A DNA stretch of 18,847 nt from Clostridia bacterium. Its GTDB lineage: Bacteria; Bacillota; Clostridia; TANB77; CAG-508. The notes under the pieces were generated by a model. It ran no database searches, was not told where the DNA came from, and saw nothing but the letters and a program-made list of their open reading frames with translations. Position 1 is the first letter of the stretch. Each line of letters begins with the position of its first letter. The translations under genes and the position numbers were made by a program. This document shows, in pieces, positions 6,876 through 13,463 of this stretch. The stretch spans positions 1 through 18,847 of the forward strand of contig CAAGQX010000008.1 of assembly GCA_900772235.1 (NCBI GenBank), given 5' to 3'.

Positions 6876-6904
6876 ATAATACAATTTATTTTAAGTTTTG
6901 TCAA
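6876..6904 (-). promoter_or_regulatory. Sigma-A promoter of the Mn2+-riboswitch operon
   Basis: On the minus strand, -35 TTGACA (6899-6904, consensus), a 17-bp spacer and -10 TATTAT (6876-6881). The predicted start near 6869 is about 35 nt before the aptamer. The promoter lies just 10 nt past the pyrG stop, and no terminator separates the two, so pyrG read-through is also possible. Confidence 0.75.
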
Positions 6905-6913
6905 GCGTTATAA

Positions 6914-8515
6914 TTATTTTTCTTTTGCAGCTTTTATTAATCCTATAAATAGTGGTGCTGGTTTATTTGGTCTTGATTTTAATTCTGGATGGAATTGTGA
7001 TGCTATAAAATATGGGTGTTTTTCTATTTCTACAATTTCAACTAATCTTCCATCTGGTGATGTTCCAGATGCAATTAAACCAGCTTGTTCTAATCTTTCT
7101 CTATAATCATTGTTATATTCATATCTATGTCTATGTCTTTCTGAAATATTTGTGCTTTCATATACTTTGTTAGCTAGTGTTCCTTCTTTAATTGTGCACG
7201 CATATGCACCTAGTCTCATTGTTCCACCTTTTTTATCAATGTTTTTTTGTTCTTCCATTATGTGTATTACTGGATTTTTTGTGTTTTCATCAAATTCTAT
7301 TGAGTTTGCATCTTTTAAGTTTAATACATTTCTTGCAAATTCTACCACAGCCATTTGCATTCCTAAACATATTCCTAAAAATGGAATATTGTTTTCTCTT
7401 ACATATTTGATTGTTTCTATTTTTCCTTCTATTCCTCTATTCCCGAACCCTCCTGGAACAACTATTGCTTGGTATTTTCCTAGTTTTTCTTTTACATTTT
7501 TACTATTTACTGTTTCACAATCTATTAAATCTATATTTACATTTACATTATTGGCAAAACCAGCGTGTCTTAAGCTTTCCATTACCGATATATACGAATC
7601 ATCTAATTTAACATATTTTCCAACTATTGCGACTTTAACTGTTTCATCTCCAATATTTCTAATATTTTGTATCATTTCTTCCCATTTGCTATTATCTGGT
7701 ACAAAACTTTCTAGTCTTAAATGATTACATACTTCTCTAGCTAAGCCTTCTTTTTCTAATAATAATGGAACTGCGTATAAGTTATCTGCTGTCAAATTTT
7801 GAATTACGCTTGTTTTTCTTACATTACAAAATAGAGCTATTTTTTCTCTCATACTTTCTGTAATTTCTGTTTCTGTTCTGCATACTAAAATATCCGGCTT
7901 TATTCCTAAACTTTGTAATTCTTTAACAGAGTGTTGTGTAGGTTTTGTTTTTACTTCATTTGATCCTGAAATATATGGAAGTAATGTTACGTGAATATAT
8001 AAAACATCTTCTGGATTTCTCTCTAGCCCAACTTGTCTAATTGCTTCTATTATAGAAAGTCCTTCAATATCTCCAACTGTTCCTCCAACTTCTGTTATTA
8101 CAATATCTATGTCAGTATTGTCAAAGCTGTATATTTTTTCTTTAATTTCGTTTGTAATATGAGGAATTACTTGCACAGTTTTTCCTAAGTAATCTCCTCT
8201 TCTTTCCTTTTCAATTACATTTAAATATACTCTTCCCATTGTAATACTAGAATTTTTAGTTAAGTTTTCATCTATAAATCTTTCATAATGTCCTAAATCT
8301 AAGTCCGTTTCTGCTCCATCATCTGTTACAAAAACTTCTCCGTGTTCATATGGGCTCATTGTTCCTGGGTCTACATTTATATATGGATCAAATTTTTGAA
8401 TTGTAATTTTATACCCTCTATTTTTTAATAGTCTTCCTAGTGATGCAGCAGTTATTCCTTTTCCTAATCCAGATACTACTCCTCCTGTAACAAATATGTA
8501 CTTTGTGTTTTTCAT
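6914..8515 (-). CDS. pyrG: CTP synthase
   Basis: A 533-aa enzyme that makes CTP from UTP, ATP and glutamine, the last step of pyrimidine nucleotide synthesis. The synthetase domain starts KYIFVTGGVVSGLGKG (P-loop, about residues 5-20), with KFDPYINVDPGTMSP at 41-54. The class I glutamine amidotransferase domain has the nucleophile C383 in FLGICLGMQM and the H509/E511 pair in SQFHPE. Length and order match the family. I chose the ATG at 8513-8515, about 9 nt after TGGAGG and giving the usual MKNTKYIFVTGG start. A longer reading with eight more residues has no binding site. The gene has its own promoter and a leader hairpin, and follows glmS on the same strand. Confidence 0.97.
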   Translation of the reverse strand: MKNTKYIFVTGGVVSGLGKGITAASLGRLLKNRGYKITIQKFDPYINVDPGTMSPYEHGEVFVTDDGAETDLDLGHYERFIDENLTKNSSITMGRVYLNVIEKERRGDYLGKTVQVIPHITNEIKEKIYSFDNTDIDIVITEVGGTVGDIEGLSIIEAIRQVGLERNPEDVLYIHVTLLPYISGSNEVKTKPTQHSVKELQSLGIKPDILVCRTETEITESMREKIALFCNVRKTSVIQNLTADNLYAVPLLLEKEGLAREVCNHLRLESFVPDNSKWEEMIQNIRNIGDETVKVAIVGKYVKLDDSYISVMESLRHAGFANNVNVNIDLIDCETVNSKNVKEKLGKYQAIVVPGGFGNRGIEGKIETIKYVRENNIPFLGICLGMQMAVVEFARNVLNLKDANSIEFDENTKNPVIHIMEEQKNIDKKGGTMRLGAYACTIKEGTLANKVYESTNISERHRHRYEYNNDYRERLEQAGLIASGTSPDGRLVEIVEIEKHPYFIASQFHPELKSRPNKPAPLFIGLIKAAKEK

Positions 8516-8553
8516 TTCATTTAACCTCCAATATTTCATTTAATTTTACACAT

Positions 8554-8606
8554 AAAAAATAGATTTAAAAAATTTACCACCGATAGGGGTTTTTTTTAAA
8601 TCTATT
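8554..8606 (-). terminator. Terminator-like hairpin in the pyrG leader (glmS terminator and/or pyrG attenuator)
   Basis: A perfect 15-bp stem pairs 8592-8606 with 8558-8572 around a 19-nt loop containing CCCC, and is followed by six T on the minus strand (8559-8554). It lies downstream of both glmS and the pyrG promoter, so transcripts starting at pyrG enter this hairpin within a few bases of the start and would terminate unless it is bypassed. Confidence 0.75.
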
Positions 8607-8615
8607 ATGCTTAAT

Positions 8616-8644
8616 ATTGTAACATATTTCTTTTATATTTGCAA
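8616..8644 (-). promoter_or_regulatory. Sigma-A promoter of pyrG
   Basis: On the minus strand, -35 TTGCAA (8639-8644), a 17-bp spacer and -10 TACAAT (8616-8621). The predicted start near 8609 lies immediately before the leader hairpin. The start region reads AAGCAT rather than the GGG run used for reiterative-transcription control of Bacillus pyrG. Confidence 0.6.
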
Positions 8645-8660
8645 TAATTAATTAGTATTT

Positions 8661-10499
8661 TTATTCTACTGTTACAGATTTTGCTAAATTTCTTGGTTTA
8701 TCCACATCTAAGCCTTTATCTTTTGAAATATAATAAGATAATAGTTGCAGTGGTATTACTGATAGTATTGGTGAAATTAACCTATTTGTTTTTGGTATTT
8801 TTACTATGCTTTCAAAGCCTTTATTTTCCATATCTTCATTTGTAATCAATAATACTTTTGCTCCTCTTGTTATTACTTCTTGTAAGTTACTAATTGATTT
8901 TTCTACCAAAGCTGGTTCTGTAACAATTCCTATTACTGTTGTTCCATTATCTATTAAAGCAATTGGTCCGTGCTTTAATTCTCCAGATGCATATGCTTCT
9001 GAATGTATATATGATATTTCTTTTAGTTTTAAAGAACCTTCTAGGCTTACTGCATAGTCTACTCCTCTACCTAAGAAGAACATATCTTTTTCTTGGTATA
9101 CCTGTTTTGCAAATTTTTCTATTTCGTCACTAGTTTTTAAACTCTCTGTTACTTTACTTGGAATTTCTAGTAATGCTTTTTTCAAGTCTTCTATTTCTTC
9201 TGTTTTTGTTCTTCCTAAAATTTCAGCAAAGTACATTGCAAGTATTGTAAGTAATGTTATTTGTGATGTGTATGCTTTTGTTGAGGCAACTGCTATTTCT
9301 GGCCCAGCGTGTGTATATAAATAGTAATCAGCTTCTCTTGTTATTGAGCTTCCTATTACATTTGATAGTGCAATTGTTTTTGAACCCTTAGATTTTGCAA
9401 GTTTTAGAGCTGCTATTGTATCTGCTGTTTCCCCAGATTGGCTTATAAATATAACAAGTGTTTTTTCATCTATAATTGGATCTCTATATCTAAATTCAGA
9501 TGCAATATCTACCTCTACTGGTATTTGGCAAAGTTCTTCAAAAGTTTTCTTTGTAGCTAATCCTGCGTGCATAGCCGTTCCACAAGCTACTATATATATT
9601 TTGTTTAATGATTCTAAATATTCTTTTGTAAATTTCAATTCATCAAATTCTACTTTTGAATTATTTAGTCTTGCACCTATTGTTTCTCTTATTGAAACTG
9701 GTTGCTCATATATTTCTTTAAGCATAAAGTGTTCATAGCCATCTTTTTCTGCACTACTGCTGTCCCACTCTATTTTAGTTATTTCTTTTTTTATTTCATT
9801 TAAGTCTTTATCATAAATTTTTGCTTTTCCGTTTTCTAACTCTACAAATTCATAATCATTTAAAAGATAAAATTCTTTTGTGTATGATAATATTGCTGGT
9901 ATGTCTGATGCTATAAAGAATTCGCCATCTCCTATTCCTATTACAAGTGGGCTATCTTTTCTTACAACAATCATTTTTTCTGGATTGTTTTTTGTAATTG
10001 CTTCTATGGCAAAACTTCCTTTAAAGTCCAAGCAAGCATTTCTTACTGCCCTTAAAAATCTTTTATCATCATTTTTTTCATCTTTTTTATAATAATAATT
10101 TATTAAATTTGGAATAATTTCTGTATCTGTTTGAGATATAAATTTATATCCTTTTGCCTTTAATTCTTCTCTTAGTTCATTATAATTTTCTATTATTCCA
10201 TTATGAACAACTGCAAACAATTCATCTTGATCCATATGAGGATGTGAATTTATTTGTGATGGTTTTCCGTGTGTTGCCCATCTTGTATGTGCTATACCAA
10301 TTGTACCTTCTAAATTATCTATTCCATCTAAGTTATATAAATTTTTTACTCTTCCTTTATCTTTCATAACTGTAATTCCAGTATTTTCTACTGTTGCAAT
10401 TCCAGCTGAATCATATCCTCTATACTCTAATTTTAAAAGTCCTTGTATTAAAATTGGACTTGCTTTTTTTGTTCCTATATATCCTACAATTCCACACAT
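8661..10499 (-). CDS. glmS: Glutamine--fructose-6-phosphate transaminase (isomerizing)
   Basis: A 612-aa enzyme that makes glucosamine-6-phosphate, the entry step to peptidoglycan amino sugars. It begins MCGIVGYIG, with Cys2 as the N-terminal nucleophile of the class II glutamine amidotransferase domain. HTRWATHG (71-78) and HNGIIEN (99-105) are typical of that domain. Two sugar-isomerase (SIS) domains follow: the first has SQSGETADT, the second has SLKLKEISYIHSEAY and GELKHGPIAL. The C-terminus KPRNLAKSVTVE is canonical. The ATG follows AAGGAGG by about 8 nt. A self-cleaving glmS ribozyme in the 5' leader provides product feedback. It is followed by the pyrG promoter. Confidence 0.98.
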   Translation of the reverse strand: MCGIVGYIGTKKASPILIQGLLKLEYRGYDSAGIATVENTGITVMKDKGRVKNLYNLDGIDNLEGTIGIAHTRWATHGKPSQINSHPHMDQDELFAVVHNGIIENYNELREELKAKGYKFISQTDTEIIPNLINYYYKKDEKNDDKRFLRAVRNACLDFKGSFAIEAITKNNPEKMIVVRKDSPLVIGIGDGEFFIASDIPAILSYTKEFYLLNDYEFVELENGKAKIYDKDLNEIKKEITKIEWDSSSAEKDGYEHFMLKEIYEQPVSIRETIGARLNNSKVEFDELKFTKEYLESLNKIYIVACGTAMHAGLATKKTFEELCQIPVEVDIASEFRYRDPIIDEKTLVIFISQSGETADTIAALKLAKSKGSKTIALSNVIGSSITREADYYLYTHAGPEIAVASTKAYTSQITLLTILAMYFAEILGRTKTEEIEDLKKALLEIPSKVTESLKTSDEIEKFAKQVYQEKDMFFLGRGVDYAVSLEGSLKLKEISYIHSEAYASGELKHGPIALIDNGTTVIGIVTEPALVEKSISNLQEVITRGAKVLLITNEDMENKGFESIVKIPKTNRLISPILSVIPLQLLSYYISKDKGLDVDKPRNLAKSVTVE

Positions 10500-10552
10500 T
10501 TGTAGTTCCTCCTTATTTTTTTAGAATTGAAAGATATGCAAATTAAGCGTTA

Positions 10553-10701
10553 CTCAAGTATTTCCTTTGTTCTAATATTGCTACTAGGTTTTAAAAATAC
10601 TTTAATGACCGTAACTTTTATTGGCCATAGAACCATCCGCCGAATCTTTCGATAAGTTCTAATCCTCGTCAACACTTAAGCTATTTAAGTGTCCTGGCGC
10701 T
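10553..10701 (-). ncRNA. glmS ribozyme (glucosamine-6-phosphate-activated self-cleaving RNA)
   Basis: On the minus strand the conserved core is readable in order: AGCGCCAGGAC (cleavage between A10701 and G10700), a P2-type hairpin (ACACTT/AAGTGT), GTTGACGAGG, TTATCGAAAGATTCGGCGGA, a stem closing with GGTTCTA, and the 3' pseudoknot region with AGAACAAAGG. The 3' boundary is approximate: AAGTATTT (about 10604-10597) pairs with AAATACTT (about 10563-10556). It lies about 50 nt before the glmS ribosome binding site, the expected location. Cleavage exposes a 5' hydroxyl and lowers the message level. Confidence 0.95.
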
Positions 10702-10768
10702 GTAACTACTTACAACTCACCCTCCTTTTTTCTATAATTTATTTGCAATTTCTTTCTGTTACTGTATT

Positions 10769-10797
10769 ATATTACAATAACATTAAAAAATAAGCAA
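10769..10797 (-). promoter_or_regulatory. Sigma-A promoter of glmS
   Basis: On the minus strand, -35 TTGCTT (10792-10797), a 17-bp spacer and -10 TAATAT (10769-10774). A TATAAT is also present 3 bp further downstream. The predicted start near 10762 gives a leader of about 60 nt before the ribozyme cleavage site. It is divergent from the SPFH gene promoter. The 388-bp stretch 10500-10887 holds only this promoter, the ribozyme and the divergent promoter. Confidence 0.55.
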
Positions 10798-10828
10798 GTA
10801 CTATATACAATTTTTTTATAGAAATATC

Positions 10829-10857
10829 TTCCATTTTACATAAAACTATGTTATAAT
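10829..10857 (+). promoter_or_regulatory. Extended -10 promoter of the SPFH gene
   Basis: A consensus -10 TATAAT (10852-10857) is preceded by TG one base away (TGtTATAAT). The -35 region 17 bp upstream is weak (TTCCAT, 10829-10834), which an extended -10 can tolerate. Confidence 0.55.
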
Positions 10858-10887
10858 GAGATTGTGAGTTTTTTAGGAGGATGAATT

Positions 10888-11802
10888 ATGATATATTTAA
10901 TTATTATTTTAGTTGTACTACTAGTTATAGCATTTAAATCAATTAAAGTGGTTAGAGAATCTGAGGTTTATATTATTGAAAGACTTGGTAAATTTCATAA
11001 AGTTGCTGATGCCGGTCTTACAATTATAATTCCTTTTATTGATACTGTAAGAAGTGTTGTAAGTTTAAAGGAACAAACTATGGATATTCCACCACAAGGA
11101 GTTATTACAGAAGATAATGTTACTATTCAAATTGATACTGTTGTGTTCTACCAAATAACAGATCCTGCAAGAGCAGTATATGAAATTCAATCTTTGAAGA
11201 AAGGTATTGAATATTTGGCAATTACAACAATTCGTGATGTTGTTGGTAAATTATCATTAGACTCTACTTTTAGTTCAAGAGATTTAATTAATAATCAATT
11301 AAGAATGTTATTAGATGAAGCTACAGATAAATGGGGATGTAAAGTAACTAGAGTTGAAGTTCAAGATATCAACCCACCTGAAGATATTAGAGATGCAATG
11401 GAAAAACAAATGAATGCAGAAAGAAATAAAAGAGCTGCAATTCTTCAAGCAGAAGGTGAAAAACAAGCTGCTATAACAATTGCCGAAGGTAAAAAAGAAT
11501 CTGCAATATTAGAAGCTGAAGCAGAAAAAGAATCAAGAATTAGAAGAGCTGCCGGTGAAGCTGCTGCTATAAAAGCAATTGCTGAAGCTAAAGCTGAAGA
11601 AATTAAAAAGGTTTATGATTCTATTAAAAAAGCTGATCCTGATGAAAAATTAGTTCAATTAAAATCATTAGAAGCTTTAGAAGAAATTGCAAAAGGAGAT
11701 GCAAACAAAGTATTTATTCCTTTTGAAGCAACTTCAGCACTATCTAGTTTAGGTGCAGCAAAAGAAATCTTAAAACCAGATGGTAAAGAAAGTAAAAAAT
11801 AA
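10888..11802 (+). CDS. SPFH/Band 7 (stomatin/prohibitin-like) membrane protein
   Basis: A 304-aa protein; ATG after AGGAGG. Residues 1-17 form one N-terminal membrane anchor (MIYLIIILVVLLVIAF). The SPFH domain follows (about 20-185), with YIIERLGKFHKVADAGL, the conserved VSLKEQTMDIPPQGVITEDN, and VEVQDINPPEDIRDAMEKQM at its end. Next comes an alanine/glutamate-rich coiled coil (about 185-245; QAEGEKQAAI, EAEAEKESRIRRA) and a short tail. These proteins form ring- or cage-like oligomers at the membrane and organise microdomains or guard proteases. The closest relatives by architecture are stomatin/QmcA-type proteins. No NfeD partner follows, though one often does; the gene appears monocistronic, with its own promoter and terminator. 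Confidence 0.9.
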   Translation: MIYLIIILVVLLVIAFKSIKVVRESEVYIIERLGKFHKVADAGLTIIIPFIDTVRSVVSLKEQTMDIPPQGVITEDNVTIQIDTVVFYQITDPARAVYEIQSLKKGIEYLAITTIRDVVGKLSLDSTFSSRDLINNQLRMLLDEATDKWGCKVTRVEVQDINPPEDIRDAMEKQMNAERNKRAAILQAEGEKQAAITIAEGKKESAILEAEAEKESRIRRAAGEAAAIKAIAEAKAEEIKKVYDSIKKADPDEKLVQLKSLEALEEIAKGDANKVFIPFEATSALSSLGAAKEILKPDGKESKK

Positions 11803-11815
11803 AATTATTTTTATT

Positions 11816-11847
11816 AAATAGGTAGATTTATATCTACCTATTTTTTT
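11816..11847 (+). terminator. Intrinsic terminator after the SPFH gene
   Basis: A perfect 11-bp stem (11816-11826 with 11833-11843) with a 6-nt loop runs into seven T (11841-11847). It starts 14 nt past the stop codon. Confidence 0.9.
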
Positions 11848-11916
11848 GTTATATTTTAGAAGATATGAATACTACTTAATATTTTGAAAATACTATTTTA
11901 TATGAGGTGACTAACT

Positions 11917-13415
11917 ATGATTTTTTCTTCTTATTGGGTAGATTCTACTTCGAAAACTAATTTTCCAAAAGTTTCATCTGATTTTTATACTGATGTTTGC
12001 ATTATTGGTGGTGGCATAACTGGTGTTTCCACTCGGATATATGCTAAAAGATTCTGGATTAAAAGTTACAATTTTAGAAGCATCTAAAATAGGCCTTCGG
12101 TGTTACTGCAAATACTACTGCCAAAATTACTAGCCAACACGGTTTAATTTATAATTATTTAATTAATTCTTACGGTTTTAATACAGCAAAAAAATATTTA
12201 TATTCTAATGAAGACGCAATAAAGGCTATTAAAGAAATTGTGGAAAAAGAAAATATAGATTGTAATTTTGAAATGCAAAATTCTTATATTTACACTTGCA
12301 GTAGTAGTAATGTGCAAAAAATAAAGGACGAAACAAATGCAGTAAGAACTTTAGGACTAAATGCCACACTAGTTACTGAATGTGACCTTTCTTTTATTAT
12401 TAAAGCTGCAATTTGCTTTCCAAACCAGGCACAATTCCATCCAAGAAAATATATACTTGGATTACTTTCTACTTTAAAAAATGAAAATATATATGAAAAC
12501 TCCAAAGTTGTTGATATTAAGTGCAAAGATAGTTTATATGAAGTCTATGTGAATAACCATATTGTTAAATGTAAATATTTAGTATTAGCCACTCACTACC
12601 CTATTAAAAATTTCCCTGGAATGTATTTTTTAAAAATGTATCAGGATAAATCTTATGTAGTAGCTGTAAATACAAATTCTAAACCTTTAAATGGTATGTA
12701 TCTATCTTTAGATGAGCCTACTACTTCTTTTAGAACTGCCGACAATATGCTATTAGTTGGTGGTTCTGGGCATAAAACAGGTGCAAATAATATAGACTTA
12801 GATAATTCTTATTTAAATATCGAAAACTATATAAAATCTTTATATCCTAAAGCAGAAATAAAATACACTTGGTCTACCCAAGATTGTGTGTCTTTAGATA
12901 AAATTCCTTATATTGGTAGGTTCTCTAGTTTATTTGAAAATATGTATGTTGCAACCGGATACAAAAAATGGGGCATAACTACTTCATATGTTGCAGCAAA
13001 AATAATATCAGATAAGATTTTAGGTAAAGAAAATAATTATGCTTCTATTTATTCAGCTACAAGGTTTCACCCTATAAAAAATCGAAAAGAATTTGGCAAT
13101 ATTCTTAAACAGTCTGTGTATTCTTTGGCAATTAATAAGCTAAAAAAGCCTAAATTAGACTTTTCTCAAATTCAGAATAATTGTGGTGGAATTGTAAATT
13201 ATAATGGAAGTAAAATTGGCCTATACAAAGATAATAATGGAAAGCTTTATGCTATAAAACCTTATTGCACGCATTTAGGATGTGAGCTTTCCTGGAATAA
13301 TTTAGAAAAAACTTGGGATTGCCCTTGTCACGGTTCTAGGTATGATTATACTGGAAAAGTTATAACCGAACCAACAACTAAAAATTTGGAAACAATATCA
13401 ATTAATAAAGAATAA
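11917..13415 (+). CDS. FAD-dependent oxidoreductase with C-terminal Rieske [2Fe-2S] domain, two internal +1 shifts
   Basis: With both shifts corrected, the product is 498 aa of the YhfW-like type: a DAO-family FAD oxidoreductase plus a Rieske domain. The ATG follows GAGGTGA. The FAD-binding GGGITG lies at residues 31-36. After skipping C12034 and C12098 the reading continues GYMLKDSGLKVTILEASKIG, then GVTANTTAKITSQHG, exactly as the family expects. Rieske ligands are CTHLGC (C450, H452) and CPCHGS (C468, H471), with C455 and C470 as the disulfide pair. The substrate is unknown; the protein is probably cytoplasmic and passes electrons from FAD to the cluster. Without the shifts, translation ends within 20 codons of the first site. 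The long downstream part (from 12240) shows no further damage, which argues against an old pseudogene. Confidence 0.8.
12031..12037 (+). other. Putative +1 frameshift site 1 (ACT CGG A) in the Rieske oxidoreductase gene
   Basis: The start frame reads threonine ACT and then CGG. Skipping C12034 reads GGA (Gly40) and restores the conserved dinucleotide-binding fold. The zero frame reaches TAA 18 codons later. No Shine-Dalgarno-like stimulator is evident upstream. Confidence 0.55.
12095..12101 (+). other. Putative +1 frameshift site 2 (CTT CGG T) in the Rieske oxidoreductase gene
   Basis: In the frame set by site 1 the codons are GGC CTT CGG. Skipping C12098 reads GGT (Gly61), giving GLGVTANTTAKIT, and joins the long downstream frame. 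The P-site codon CTT is the same as at the prfB recoding site. The unshifted frame hits TAG about 11 codons later. Confidence 0.55.
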
Positions 13416-13420
13416 GAAGA

Positions 13421-13457
13421 AGAAAGTTTTTGTGTCCAAAAGCTACAAAAACTTTCT
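13421..13457. terminator. Terminator hairpin between convergent genes
   Basis: A perfect 13-bp stem pairs 13421-13433 with 13445-13457. It lies between the stop codons of the plus-strand oxidoreductase (13415) and the minus-strand sigma fusion (13464), and can serve both. Flanking T-runs are weak on both sides. Confidence 0.65.
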
Positions 13458-13463
13458 TAAATA

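Noticed and set aside
7110..7724. Long plus-strand frames opposite pyrG (and similar ones opposite the ATPase gene)
   Set aside because: They are shadows of conserved minus-strand genes. Their hydrophobic composition is the complement of the AT-rich coding strand.
8573..8609. Classic Bacillus-type pyrG reiterative-transcription attenuator
   Set aside because: The predicted start lacks the GGG run needed for G addition. Only a general leader-hairpin claim is kept.
10702..10730. Start-stop mini-ORF in the glmS leader (AGGAGG, then TTG TAA) upstream of the ribozyme
   Set aside because: The spacing is plausible, but a single-codon TTG frame cannot be supported from sequence, and a purine-rich leader explains it equally well.
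11917..13415. Simple pseudogene call for the Rieske oxidoreductase
   Set aside because: All cofactor motifs and the whole 1.3-kb downstream frame are intact, and both breaks share the signature seen in the unrelated sigma gene. Decay by chance is less likely than recoding or a systematic error.
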